DNA of 64,000 bases from Heliocidaris tuberculata (Eukaryota > Echinodermata > Echinoidea > Camarodonta > Echinometridae). The stretch is taken from NCBI GenBank assembly GCA_025618425.1, contig CM046836.1, positions 17,564,743 through 17,628,742 on the forward strand, read 5' to 3'. Position numbers and translations under genes: made by a program. Positions 11,725 through 25,124 of the stretch are shown piece by piece; position 1 is the stretch's first letter; each line of letters opens with the position of its first letter. The notes under the pieces are model-generated. The model searched no databases. It was given only the letters and a program-made list of their open reading frames with translations, and had not been told where the DNA came from.

Positions 11725-12736
11725 ACAGGGGGCCAGGTGCCCCGAATAATTTAATATTGAATGATCAGACAAGTCCCTTCGTACAACATACTTTCATATG
11801 TTTTTACAAAGAAAATAATATTATGATATATGGAATGACCACAATGGACCTATTCAGTAATAAAATTACGTTCGGAATATTGATATCACAATTGGGAACC
11901 TGATGAAACAATTCACTTTTACTATTTCTTTCAGGATTTTTTCACAATGATTTTGTAATATCTCCCTAATTCAGATCGCAGTTAAATTCGCAGTGAGCTT
12001 CACCAAGTAAAGTTCAAACGAATAACATTTCACCTACTTCTGCTAATTGCAGGTGAATTGAAAAGATCATTGCACTTCAAACAATAAGCTAGTGATGAGT
12101 AAGTACTTCAAAGCGCCTGGTGCATGATTCAACAACATTTAGGCCTAATTATAGCCACTTTAAAGTGAAAGATTGATAACAATTCCCGTTTGCGCAGATT
12201 TGCACGTACACAACAAACTTTTAGAGACACCGTTACTGGCCTATAAGCATTATGGGATGCGACTGAAACATAGATGACCCATGATTTTACCGTTATAATC
12301 TGAATGGAATAGATTGATTGATAATTCTAGAATACTTTATTGGAATAGAACAAGATTTGAGCTTTAAGCTTGGCTTACACGAGGCATCATTATTATGTGC
12401 TGACGTTAAGACCGCGTCAGTATAACTTGAACGGTCTTTTGTGTGTCATAAATCGTTTAGAATGTGATTGCAAAACGAACAGTAAATTAACACTTTTAAA
12501 AAGCTGGATCCAATTTTCATACTGTTGAACCATCATGTTAAAAGGTAAATCTACCATTATGAAAATGTTGTTACTCTTCCAACCTTTTTAGTGCTGATTT
12601 AAAATTTGATTTTTTTATAGAGTGTACTTACCTGAAAAGTCACTTTCATTTTTTATTGGTTGGAAATTTGTCAGGGGGGCAAACTGCCATCCTTGCCCTT
12701 TTCAAATACGCTAGTGCCCTTCCCCACTTCTCTTGT

Positions 12737-12769
<33 letters not shown>

Positions 12770-12781
12770 CTCATAATTATA

Positions 12782-13262
12782 TCCTTAGGTTTATGCACGC
12801 TTGGGCTAAAACCACTTGCTCTAATTTCCAGATGGGCTACCTTCAATTGGGCTAAACCCTTTTGGTCCACTCTTCATTTGGTCTAATTTGCACTTGGTCT
12901 AATAACTAGAAAGTCTAATGACCACTTGGGCTAATTACCATTTGGTCTAATTACCATTTCGTCTACTTTATTTTGTTGTCACTTGGTCTACTACCAGTTC
13001 GTCTAATGTCAGTTTGTCTAATTCCCAGTCAGTCTAAAACTAGTTGGTCTACAGGCATTTCGTCTAAAATCCACTTGGTCTATTATCCATTTGGTCTACA
13101 TGGCATTTATATGGTCTAATGTGCAGTTGGTCTAACTTTCATTTAGTCCATTTTCCATTTAGTCTAATTGTCAGTTGGTCTAAATGCCAATTTGTCTAAA
13201 CATCACTTTGTCTAATTATCACTAATGCTAATTGCCTGTTGGGCTATTCCCTTTTCGTCTAC
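12782..13262. repeat. TTTGGTCTAA minisatellite (array unit 1)
   Basis: About 28 degenerate copies of a roughly 16-bp motif, best written CATTTGGTCTAATTAC, vary from 15 to 19 bp. Common variants are TTCGTCTA, TTTGTCTA and TTGGGCTA. It recurs in all six units. The same motif in the opposite orientation fills 28985-29465. Confidence 0.85.
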
Positions 13263-13434
13263 GCACCTACCAACAACACTATGCGTCATTTTGTTGGCCA
13301 TCCCTGGACAGGTTGTGGCCAGAGCTTTTTGAAAGGGCCTAGGGGACCCGGGGGGGGGGGGGGGTTGCTGTCCTGACTCGACTCTATCCTGAGCTGAGGT
13401 CAAAAACAAAAAAATACCGATATCTGTAATATGT

Positions 13435-13921
13435 CTTGTATACAGGCGCGCCGGAAGCAATTCTGGATTGGGGGGGCAAACAACCCAGGGGGCTCACTAT
13501 TTTGGAGGGGGAGGGGGCTCATGTCAAAAATTTTCGGAGGTGACCAGAGGTGTACGCAGAATTTTTTTTTTTGGGGGGGGGGGACAAGACGCGTAAAAAT
13601 TTTCGAAGAAACTCGAAAGCGAGATAGCGAAGCAACAGAGCTGGTTACGAGCACTGGCGTAAATCACACATATAATCTTTTATTTTGCGAGCGAGCGAAA
13701 AATAACCACTTTTCTAAGTTATATACAATATTTTCATTCCAACTCTTCTTCTTTTTCTTCTTCTTCTTCTTCCTCTCCCTTTTTTTTTTTTTTTTTTTTT
13801 TTTGGGGGGGGGCTTTTTGGGGGGGGGCGAAAATGCATTTTGCCCCCCCACTTTTTCGTTTGGGGGGACGACTGCCCCCCCCCCCCCCCCCCCCCCCGCT
13901 TCCGGCGCGTATGCTTGTATA
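13435..13921. mobile_element. hAT-like MITE with 8-bp target duplication (unit 1)
   Basis: The element spans 13443-13913. It starts CAGGCGCGCCGGAAGC and ends GCTTCCGGCGCGTATG, which are inverted repeats. It is flanked by the direct repeat CTTGTATA (13435-13442 and 13914-13921). The interior has G runs on the left, poly-T and C runs on the right, and no transposase. Counterparts in the other units are 16180-16651, 18905-19377, 21649-22125, 24393-24870 and 27144-27610. An 8-bp duplication supports hAT. Confidence 0.8.
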
Positions 13922-14097
13922 CCAGGCTTGTTTATAACTTGTATTTTTGCTAGACTCTAAATATTTACTGTTTCTGTAATCTGTAAAATGTACCTTATAT
14001 TTCTGTACAGAATATTGATTTTTAATGAAAAGGAAAGAATAAAAGAATACTTGGAAAAAAATAAAGAATAGTGCAGTTGGTTGCCATTTATAATAAT

Positions 14098-14127
14098 GTT
14101 AATAATAATAATAATAATGATGATGAC

Positions 14128-14167
<40 letters not shown>
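14098..14167. repeat. (AAT)n microsatellite (unit 1)
   Basis: AAT/ATG trinucleotides whose length differs between units. It encodes the poly-isoleucine frames seen on the minus strand, which are not genes. Confidence 0.9.
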
Positions 14168-14240
14168 GTTGCATACTCTTATTTCTTCTTCTCCTTCTTT
14201 TTTCGCTTTTTCTCTCTCTCTTTATCTCTCTCTTTGTAGT

Positions 14241-14299
14241 CACTTGAAAAATCATAGGGGGCAACCGCCCCTGCCCCCTCCCCTGCAGCGCCGCCCCTG
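14241..14299. mobile_element. End fragment of the CAGGGGCGGCGC hAT-like family (unit 1)
   Basis: TTGAAAAATCATAGGGGGCA followed by C runs and the terminus GCAGCGCCGCCCCTG matches one end of the complete elements at 56413-56679 and 58494-58765. The opposite end is missing. It is present in every array unit. Confidence 0.65.
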
Positions 14300-14685
14300 A
14301 AAATGGCAGTTTGCATAGCTCAAAAGAACTCGGAGAAGCTTAATGGCAGAATATTTAGTTCTTGATATGACAACAGAGTGACACCTTTGTGCAGGAACTT
14401 AGTGAGAGCTGAGGACACAGTGCCCAGAAGTTTAATAATATTGCAGAAATTAAGATATCCCCCGCTCGAAGCTTGCTCGCTACGCTCGCTCGCACTCACT
14501 TATTGTAACTCATGGCAGTAACATAAAGCCCTATTTATCTCTTTTATTGAGAGATTGTGCTTGAAATTAAACGCTTTTGCGACATCTTCGTCATGAAATC
14601 ACTGTATAATGCAAGTACCAAGCATGACCTTCAACAAGAACATAGTATTTTTGGTCGCTCGCTTGCAAGTTAGGAGTAGAGCAGA

Positions 14686-15469
14686 TTTTGTAATATCTCC
14701 CTAATTCAGATCGCAGTTAAATTCGCAGTGAGCTTCACCAAGTAAAGTTCAAACGAATAACATTTCACCTACTTCTGCTAATTGCAGGTGAATTGAAAAG
14801 ATCATTGCACTTCGAACAATAAGCTAGTGATGAGTAAGTACTTCAAAGCGCCTGGTGCATGATTCAACAACATTTAGGCCTAATTATAGCCACTTTAAAG
14901 TGAAAGATTGATAACAATTCCCGTTTGCGCAGATTTGCACGTACACAACAAACTTTTAGAGACACCGTTACTGGCCTATAAGCATTATGGGATGCGACTG
15001 AAACATAGATGACCCATGATTTTACCGTTATAATCTGAATGGAATAGATTGATTGATAATTCTAGAATACTTTATTGGAATAGAACAAGATTTGAGCTTT
15101 AAGCTTGGCTTACACGAGGCATCATTATTATGTGCTGACGTTAAGACCGCGTCAGTATAACTTGAACGGTCTTTTGTGTGTCATAAATCGTTTAGAATGT
15201 GATTGCAAAACGAACAGTAAATTAACACTTTTAAAAAGCTGGATCCAATTTTCATACTGTTGAACCATCATGTTAAAAGGTAAATCTACCATTATGAAAA
15301 TGTTGTTACTCTTCCAACCTTTTTAGTGCTGATTTAAAATTTGATTTTTTTATAGAGTGTACTTACCTGAAAAGTCACTTTCATTTTTTATTGGTTGGAA
15401 ATTTGTCAGGGGGGCAAACTGCCATCCTTGCCCTTTTCAAATACGCTAGTGCCCTTCCCCACTTCTCTT

Positions 15470-15508
<39 letters not shown>

Positions 15509-16859
15509 CTCATAATTATATCCTTAGGTTTATGCACGCTTGGGCTAAAACCACTTGCTCTAATTTCCAGATGGGCTACCTTCAATTGGGCTAAACCCTT
15601 TTGGTCCACTCTTCATTTGGTCTAATTTGCACTTGGTCTAATAACCAGAAAGTCTAATGACCACTTGGGCTAATTACCATTTGGTCTAATTACCATTTCG
15701 TCTACTTTATTTTGTTGTCACTTGGTCTACTACCAGTTCGTCTAATGTCAGTTTGTCTAATTCCCAGTCAGTCTAAAACTAGTTGGTCTACAGGCATTTC
15801 GTCTAAAATCCACTTGGTCTATTATCCATTTGGTCTACATGGCATTTATATGGTCTAATGTGCAGTTGGTCTAACTTTCATTTAGTCCATTTTCCATTTA
15901 GTCTAATTGTCAGTTGGTCTAAATGCCAATTTGTCTAAACATCACTTTGTCTAATTATCACTAATGCTAATTGCCTGTTGGGCTATTCCCTTTTCGTCTA
16001 CGCACCTACCAACAACACTATGCGTCATTTTGTTGGCCATCCCTGGACAGGTTGTGGCCAGAGCTTTTTGAAAGGGCCTAGGGGACCCGGGGGGGGGGGG
16101 GTTGCTGTCCTGACTCGACTCTATCCTGAGCTGAGGTCAAAAACAAAAAAATACCGATATCTGTAATATGTCTTGTATACAGGCGCGCCGGAAGCAATTC
16201 TGGATTGGGGGGGGGGACAAACAACCCAGGGGGCTCACTATTTTGGAGGGGGAGGGGGCTCATGTCAAAAATTTTCGGAGGTGACCAGAGGTGTACGCAG
16301 AATTTTTTTTTTTTTTGGGGGGGGGACAAGACGCGTAAAAATTTTCGAAGAAACTCGAAAGCGAGATAGCGAAGCAACAGAGCTGGTTACGAGCACTGGC
16401 GTAAATAACACATATAATCTTTTATTTTGCGAAGCGAGCGAGCGAAAAATAACCACTTTTCTAAGTTATATACAATATTTTCATTCCAACTCTTCTTCTT
16501 TTTCTTCTTCTTCTTCTTCCTCTCCCTTTTTTTTTTTTTTTTTTTTTTTGGGGGGGGGGCTTTTTGGGGGGGGGCGAAAATGCATTTTGCCCCCCCACTT
16601 TTTCGTTTGGGGGGGGGGGCCCCTGCCCCCCCCCCGCTTCCGGTGCGTATGCTTGTATACCAGGCTTGTTTATAACTTGTATTTTTGCTAGACTCTAAAT
16701 ATTTACTGTTTCTGTAATCTGTAAAATGTACCTTATATTTCTGTACAGAATATTGATTTTTAATGAAAAGGAAAGAATAAAAGAATACTTGGAAAAAAAT
16801 AAAGAATAGTGCAGTTGGTTGCCATTTATAATAATGTTAATAATAATAATAATGATGAC

Positions 16860-16896
<37 letters not shown>

Positions 16897-17417
16897 GTTG
16901 CATACTCTTCTTTCTTCTTCTTCTCCTTCTTTTTTCGCTTTTTCTCTCTCTCTTTATCTCTCTCTTTGTAGTCACTTGAAAAATCATAGGGGGCAACCGC
17001 CCCTGCCCCCTCCCCTGCAGCGCCGCCCCTGAAAATGGCAGTTTGCATAGCTCAAAAGAACTCGGAGAAGCTTAATGGCAGAATATTTAGTTCTTGATAT
17101 GACAACAGAGTGACACCTTTGTGCAGGAACTTAGTGAGAGCTGAGGACACAGTGCCCAGAAGTTTAATAATATTGCAGAAATTAAGATATCCCCCGCTCG
17201 AAGCTTGCTCGCTACGCTCGCTCGCACTCACTTATTGTAACTCATGGCAGTAACATAAAGTCCTATTTATCTCTTTTATTGAGAGATTGTGCTTGAAATT
17301 AAACGCTTTTGCGACATCTTCGTCATGAAATCACTGTATAATGCAAGTACCAAGCATGACCTTCAACAAGAACATAGTATTTTTGGTCGCTCGCTTGCAA
17401 GTTAGGAGTAGAGCAGA
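14686..17417. repeat. Array unit 2
   Basis: The left junction reads GTAGAGCAGATTTTGTAAT, joining the unit end (as at 28378-28385) to the unit start (as at 11951). Variants: CCTACCAACA, GGTCTAACTT, AAAGTCCTA, and an intermediate-length GCGAAGCGAGCGAGCG tract. The hAT-like element lies at 16180-16651. Confidence 0.9.
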
Positions 17418-18203
17418 TTTTGTAATATCTCCCTAATTCAGATCGCAGTTAAATTCGCAGTGAGCTTCACCAAGTAAAGTTCAAACGAATAACATTTCAC
17501 CTACTTCTGCTAATTGCAGGTGAATTGAAAAGATCATTGCACTTCGAACAATAAGCTAGTGATGAGTAAGTACTTCAAAGCGCCTGGTGCATGATTCAAC
17601 AACATTTAGGCCTAATTATAGCCACTTTAAAGTGAAAGATTGATAACAATTCCCGTTTGCGCAGATTTGCACGTACACAACAAACTTTTAGAGACACCGT
17701 TACTGGCCTATAAGCATTATGGGATGCAACTGAAACATAGATGACCCATGATTTTACCGTTATAATCTGAATGGAATAGATTGATTGATAATTCTAGAAT
17801 ACTTTATTGGAATAGAACAAGATTTGAGCTTTAAGCTTGGCTTACACGAGGCATCATTATTATGTGCTGACGTTAAGACCGCGTCAGTATAACTTGAACG
17901 GTCTTTTGTGTGTCATAAATCGTTTAGAATGTGATTGCAAAACGAACAGTAAATTAACACTTTTAAAAAGCTGGATCCAATTTTCATACTGTTGAACCAT
18001 CATGTTAAAAGGTAAATCTACCATTATGAAAATGTTGTTACTCTTCCAACCTTTTTAGTGCTGATTTAAAATTTGATTTTTTTATAGAGTGTACTTACCT
18101 GAAAAGTCACTTTCATTTTTTATTGGTTGGAAATTTGTCAGGGGGGCAAACTGCCATCCTTGCCCTTTTCAAATACGCTAGTGCCCTTCCCCACTTCTCT
18201 TGT

Positions 18204-18234
<31 letters not shown>

Positions 18235-19591
18235 CTCATAATTATATCCTTAGGTTTATGCACGCTTGGGCTAAAACCACTTGCTCTAATTTCCAGATGG
18301 GCTACCTTCAATTGGGCTAAACCCTTTTGGTCCACTCTTCATTTGGTCTAATTTGCACTTGGTCTAATAACCAGAAAGTCTAATGACCACTTGGGCTAAT
18401 TACCATTTGGTCTAATTACCATTTCGTCTACTTTATTTTGTTGTCACTTGGTCTACTACCAGTTCGTCTAATGTCAGTTTGTCTAATTCCCAGTCAGTCT
18501 AAAACTAGTTGGTCTACAGGCATTTCGTCTAAAATCCACTTGGTCTATTATCCATTTGGTCTACATGGCATTTATATGGTCTAATGTGCAGTTGGTCTAA
18601 CTTTCATTTAGTCCATTTTCCATTTAGTCTAATTGTCAGTTGGTCTAAATGCCAATTTGTCTAAACATCACTTTGTCTAATTATCACTAATGCTAATTGC
18701 CTGTTGGGCTATTCCCTTTTCGTCTACGCACCTATTAACAACACTATGCGTCATTTTGTTGGCCATCCCTGGACAGGTTGTGGCCAGAGCTTTTTGAAAG
18801 GGCCTAGGGGACCCGGGGGGGGGGGGTTGCTGTCCTGACTCGACTCTATCCTGAGCTGAGGTCAAAAACAAAAAAATACCGATATCTGTAATATGTCTTG
18901 TATACAGGCGCGCCGGAAGCAATTCTGGATTGGGGGGGCAAACAACCCAGGGGGCTCACTATTTTGGAGGGGGAGGGGCTCATGTCAAAAATTTTCGGAG
19001 GTGACCAGAGGTTTACGCAGAATTTTTTTTGGGGGGGGGACAAGACGCATAAAAATTTTCGAAGAAACTCGAAAGCGAGATAGCGAAGCAACAGAGCTGG
19101 TTACGAGCACTGGCGTAAATCACACATATAATCTTTTATTTTGCGAGCGAGCGAAGCGAGCGAGCGAAAAATAACCACTTTTCTAAGTTATATACAATAT
19201 TTTCATTCCAACTCTTCTTCTTTTTCTTCTTCTTCTTCTTCCTCTCCCTTTTTTTTTTTTTTTTTTTTGGGGGGGGGCTTTTTAGGGGGGCGAAAATGCA
19301 TTTTGCCCCCCCACTTTTTCGTTTGGGGGGACGACTGCCCCCCCTGCCCCCCCCCCCCCCCGCTTCCGGCGCGTATGCTTGTATACCAGGCTTGTTTATA
19401 ACTTGTATTTTTGCTAGACTCTAAATATTTACTGTTTCTGTAATCTGTAAAATGTACCTTATATTTCTGTACAGAATATTGATTTTTAATGAAAAGGAAA
19501 GAATAAAAGAATACTTGGAAAAAAATAAAGAATAGTGCAGTTGGTTGCCAATTATAATAATGTTAATAATAATAATAATAATGATGATGAC

Positions 19592-19631
<40 letters not shown>

Positions 19632-20152
19632 GTTGCATACTCTTCTTTCTTCTTCTTCTCCTTCTTTTTTCGCTTTTTCTCTCTCTCTTTATCTCTCTCT
19701 TTGTAGTCACTTGAAAAATCATAGGGGGCAACCGCCCCTGCCCCCTCCCCTGCAGCGCCGCCCCTGAAAATGGCAGTTTGCATAGCTCAAAAGAACTCGG
19801 AGAAGCTTAATGGCAGAATATTTAGTTCTTGATATGACAACAGAGTGACACCTTTGTGCAGGAACTTAGTGAGAGCTGAGGACACAGTGCCCAGAAGTTT
19901 AATAATATTGCAGAAATTAAGATATCCCCCGCTCGAAGCTTGCTCGCTACGCTCGCTCGCACTCACTTATTGTAACTCATGGCAGTAACATAAAGCCCTA
20001 TTTATCTCTTTTATTGAGAGATTGTGCTTGAAATTAAACGCTTTTGCGACATCTTCGTCATGAAATCACTGTATAATGCAAGTACCAAGCATGACCTTCA
20101 ACAAGAACATAGTATTTTTGGTCGCTCGCTTGCAAGTTAGGAGTAGAGCAGA
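17418..20152. repeat. Array unit 3
   Basis: Variants: GGGATGCAACTG (private, about 17720), CCTATTAACA (shared with units 4 and 6), AAAGCCCTA (shared with unit 1), GGTTTACGCAG (private). The hAT-like element lies at 18905-19377. Confidence 0.9.
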
Positions 20153-20936
20153 TTTTGTAATATCTCCCTAATTCAGATCGCAGTTAAATTCGCAGTGAGC
20201 TTCACCAAGTAAAGTTCAAACGAATAACATTTCACCTACTTCTGCTAATTGCAGGTGAATTGAAAAGATCATTGCACTTCGAACAATAAGCTAGTGATGA
20301 GTAAGTACTTCAAAGCGCCTGGTGCATGATTCAACAACATTTAGGCCTAATTATAGCCACTTTAAAGTGAAAGATTGATAACAATTCCCGTTTGCGCAGA
20401 TTTGCACGTACACAACAAACTTTTAGAGACACCGTTACTGGCCTATAAGCATTATGGGATGCGACTGAAACATAGATGACCCATGATTTTACCGTTATAA
20501 TCTGAATGGAATAGATTGATTGATAATTCTAGAATACTTTATTGGAATAGAACAAGATTTGAGCTTTAAGCTTGGCTTACACGAGGCATCATTATTATGT
20601 GCTGACGTTAAGACCGCGTCAGTATAACTTGAACGGTCTTTTGTGTGTCATAAATCGTTTAGAATGTGATTGCAAAACGAACAGTAAATTAACACTTTTA
20701 AAAAGCTGGATCCAATTTTCATACTGTTGAACCATCATGTTAAAAGGTAAATCTACCATTATGAAAATGTTGTTACTCTTCCAACCTTTTTAGTGCTGAT
20801 TTAAAATTTGATTTTTTTATAGAGTGTACTTACCTGAAAAGTCACTTTCATTTTTTATTGGTTGGAAATTTGTCAGGGGGGCAAACTGCCATCCTTGCCC
20901 TTTTCAAATACGCTAGTGCCCTTCCCCACTTCTCTT

Positions 20937-20977
<41 letters not shown>

Positions 20978-22339
20978 CTCATAATTATATCCTTAGGTTT
21001 ATGCACGCTTGGGCTAAAACCACTTGCTCTAATTTCCAGATGGGCTACCTTCAATTGGGCTAAACCCTTTTGGTCCACTCTTCATTTGGTCTAATTTGCA
21101 CTTGGTCTAATAACCAGAAAGTCTAATGACCACTTGGGCTAATTACCATTTGGTCTAATTACCATTTCGTCTACTTTATTTTGTTGTCACTTGGTCTACT
21201 ACCAGTTCGTCTAATGTCAGTTTGTCTAATTCCCAGTCAGTCTAAAACTAGTTGGTCTACAGGCATTTCGTCTAAAATCCACTTGGTCTATTATCCATTT
21301 GGTCTACATGGCATTTATATGGTCTAATGTGCAGTTGGTCTTACTTTCATTTAGTCCATTTTCCATTTAGTCTAATTGTCAGTTGGTCTAAATGCCAATT
21401 TGTCTAAACATCACTTTGTCTAATTATCACTAATGCTAATTGCCTGTTGGGCTATTCCCTTTTCGTCTACGCACCTATTAACAACACTATGCGTCATTTT
21501 GTTGGCCATCCCTGGACAGGTTGTGGCCAGAGCTTTTTGAAAGGGCCTAGGGGACCCGGGGGGGGGGGGGTTGCTGTCCTGACTCGACTCTATCCTGAGC
21601 TGAGGTCAAAAACAAAAAAATACCGATATCTGTAATATGTCTTGTATACAGGCGCGCCGGAAGCAATTCTGGATTGGGGGGGCAAACAACCCAGGGGGCT
21701 CACTATTTTGGAGGGGGAGGGGGCTCATGTCAAAAATTTTTGGAGGTGACCAGAGGTGTACGCAGAATTTTTTTGGGGGGGGGGACAAGACGCGTAAAAA
21801 TTTTCGAAGAAACTCGAAAGCGAGATAGCGAAGCAACAGAGCTGGTTACGAGCACTGGCGTAAATCACACATATAATCTTTTATTTTGCGAGCGAGCGAA
21901 GCGAGCGAGCGAAAAATAACCACTTTTCTAAGTTATATACAATATTTTCATTCCAACTCTTCTTCTTTTTCTTCTTCTTCTTCTTCCTCTCCCTTTTTTT
22001 TTTTGGTTTTTTTTTGGGGGGGCTTTTTAGGGGGGCGAAAATGCATTTTGCCCCCCCACTTTTTCGTTTGGGGGGACGACTGCCCCCCCTGCCCCCCCCC
22101 CCCCCCCCCGCTTCCGGCGCGTATGCTTGTATACCAGGCTTGTTTATAACTTGTATTTTTGCTAGACTCTAAATATTTACTGTTTCTGTAATCTGTAAAA
22201 TGTACCTTATATTTCTGTACAGAATATTGATTTTTAATGAAAAGGAAAGAATAAAAGAATACTTGGAAAAAAATAAAGAATAGTGCAGTTGGTTGCCAAT
22301 TATAATAATGTTAATAATAATAATAATAATGATGATGAC

Positions 22340-22379
<40 letters not shown>

Positions 22380-22900
22380 GTTGCATACTCTTATTTCTTC
22401 TTCTTCTCCTTCTTTTTTCGCTTTTTCTCTCTCTCTTTATCTCTCTCTTTGTAGTCACTTGAAAAATCATAGGGGGCAACCGCCCCTGCCCCCTCCCCTG
22501 CAGCGCCGCCCCTGAAAATGGCAGTTTGCATAGCTCAAAAGAACTCGGAGAAGCTTAATGGCAGAATATTTAGTTCTTGATATGACAACAGAGTGACACC
22601 TTTGTGCAGGAACTTAGTGAGAGCTGAGGACACAGTGCCCAGAAGTTTAATAATATTGCAGAAATTAAGATATCCCCCGCTCGAAGCTTGCTCGCTACGC
22701 TCGCTCGCACTCACTTATTGTAACTCATGGCAGTAACATAAAGTCCTATTTATCTCTTTTATTGAGAGATTGTGCTTGAAATTAAACGCTTTTGCGACAT
22801 CTTCGTCATGAAATCACTGTATAATGCAAGTACCAAGCATGACCTTCAACAAGAACATAGTATTTTTGGTCGCTCGCTTGCAAGTTAGGAGTAGAGCAGA
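20153..22900. repeat. Array unit 4
   Basis: Variants: GGTCTTACTT (shared only with unit 6), CCTATTAACA, TTTTTGGAGG (shared with units 5 and 6), and a poly-T tract interrupted by GG (shared with unit 5). The hAT-like element lies at 21649-22125. Confidence 0.9.
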
Positions 22901-23684
22901 TTTTGTAATATCTCCCTAATTCAGATCGCAGTTAAATTCGCAGTGAGCTTCACCAAGTAAAGTTCAAACGAATAACATTTCACCTACTTCTGCTAATTGC
23001 AGGTGAATTGAAAAGATCATTGCACTTCGAACAATAAGCTAGTGATGAGTAAGTACTTCAAAGCGCCTGGTGCATGATTCAACAACATTTAGGCCTAATT
23101 ATAGCCACTTTAAAGTGAAAGATTGATAACAATTCCCGTTTGCGCAGATTTGCACGTACACAACAAACTTTTAGAGACACCGTTACTGGCCTATAAGCAT
23201 TATGGGATGCGACTGAAACATAGATGACCCATGATTTTACCGTTATAAACTGAATGGAATAGATTGATTGATAATTCTAGAATACTTTATTGGAATAGAA
23301 CAAGATTTGAGCTTTAAGCTTGGCTTACACGAGGCATCATTATTATGTGCTGACGTTAAGACCGCGTCAGTATAACTTGAACGGTCTTTTGTGTGTCATA
23401 AATCGTTTAGAATGTGATTGCAAAACGAACAGTAAATTAACACTTTTAAAAAGCTGGATCCAATTTTCATACTGTTGAACCATCATGTTAAAAGGTAAAT
23501 CTACCATTATGAAAATGTTGTTACTCTTCCAACCTTTTTAGTGCTGATTTAAAATTTGATTTTTTTATAGAGTGTACTTACCTGAAAAGTCACTTTCATT
23601 TTTTATTGGTTGGAAATTTGTCAGGGGGGCAAACTGCCATCCTTGCCCTTTTCAAATACGCTAGTGCCCTTCCCCACTTCTCTT

Positions 23685-23725
<41 letters not shown>

Positions 23726-25084
23726 CTCATAATTATATCCTTAGGTTTATGCACGCTTGGGCTAAAACCACTTGCTCTAATTTCCAGATGGGCTACCTTC
23801 AATTGGGCTAAACCCTTTTGGTCCACTCTTCATTTGGTCTAATTTGCACTTGGTCTAATAACCAGAAAGTCTAATGACCACTTGGGCTAATTACCATTTG
23901 GTCTAATTACATTTCGTCTACTTTATTTTGTTGTCACTTGGTCTACTACCAGTTCGTCTAATGTCAGTTTGTCTAATTCCCAGTCAGTCTAAAACTAGTT
24001 GGTCTACAGGCATTTCGTCTAAAATCCACTTGGTCTATTATCCATTTGGTCTACATGGCATTTATATGGTCTAATGTGCAGTTGGTCTAACTTTCATTTA
24101 GTCCATTTTCCATTTAGTCTAATTGTCAGTTGGTCTAAATGCCAATTTGTCTAAACATCACTTTGTCTAATTATCACTAATGCTAATTGCCTGTTGGGCT
24201 ATTCCCTTTTCGTCTACGCACCTACCAACAACACTATGCGTCATTTTGTTGGCCATCCCTGGACAGGTTGTGGCCAGAGCTTTTTGAAAGGGCCTAGGGG
24301 ACCCGGGGGGGGGGTTGCTGTCCTGACTCGACTCTATCCTGAGCTGAGGTCAAAAACAAAAAAATACCGATATCTGTAATATGTCTTGTATACAGGCGCG
24401 CCGGAAGCAATTCTGGATTGGGGGGGCAAACAACCCAGGGGGCTCACTATTTTGGAGGGGGAGGGGGCTCATGTCAAAAATTTTTGGAGGTGACCAGAGG
24501 TGTACGCAGAATTTTTTTTTGGGGGGGGACAAGACGCGTAAAAATTTTCGAAGAAACTCGAAAGCGAGATAGCGAAGCAACAGAGCTGGTTACGAGCACT
24601 GGCGTAAATCACACATATAATCTTTTATTTTGCGAGCGAGCGAAGCGAGCGAGCGAAAAATAACCACTTTTCTAAGTTATATACAATATTTTCATTCCAA
24701 CTCTTCTTCTTTTTCTTCTTCTTCTTCTTCCTCTCCCTTTTTTTTTTTGGTTTTTTTTTTTGGGGGGGCTTTTTAGGGGGGCGAAAATGCATTTTGCCCC
24801 CCCACTTTTTCGTTTGGGGGGACGACTGCCCCCCCTGCCCCCCCCCCCCCCCCCGCTTCCGGCGCGTATGCTTGTATACCAGGCTTGTTTATAACTTGTA
24901 TTTTTGCTAGACTCTAAATATTTACTGTTTCTGTAATCTGTAAAATGTACCTTATATTTCTGTACAGAATATTGATTTTTAATGAAAAGGAAAGAATAAA
25001 AGAATACTTGGAAAAAAATAAAGAATAGTGCAGTTGGTTGCCAATTATAATAATGTTAATAATAATAATAATAATGATGATGAC

Positions 25085-25124
<40 letters not shown>

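Larger units (their letters stand above)
9786..12780 (+). repeat. Second copy of the duplicated LINE-containing segment
   Basis: It begins with a small stutter (TGGAAAGCTATA occurs twice at 9792-9818), then matches 7027 onward. It includes the LINE C-terminal remnant (9902-10320; same motifs as copy 1), a longer Cys-motif region (10610-10925, reading KCSFCKKSPEILVHLFFSCQ and FWNDLSSLF), the MITE at 11588-11724, and the (CT)n tract. From 11951 the sequence is also the first unit of the tandem array. The stutter and 5' truncation resemble a retrotransposition breakpoint. Confidence 0.8.
11951..14685. repeat. Array unit 1
   Basis: First unit. It continues directly out of the duplicated LINE segment with no junction at its left side. 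Diagnostic variants: CCTACCAACA (13266), GGTCTAACTT (13131), AAAGCCCTA (14525), TTTTCGGAGG, and a short GCGAGCGAGCG tract shared only with unit 6. Confidence 0.9.

Noticed and set aside
12782..13262. Regularly spaced short repeats that might suggest a CRISPR array
   Set aside because: The unit is about 16 bp, degenerate, without unique spacers of constant length, and the DNA is clearly eukaryotic. It is a minisatellite.
13431..13937. 168-aa frame (and similar 162-172-aa frames in other units) rich in Phe, Gly and Pro
   Set aside because: It is made from poly-T, poly-G and poly-C runs inside a hAT-like MITE and changes frame between units because of run-length differences.
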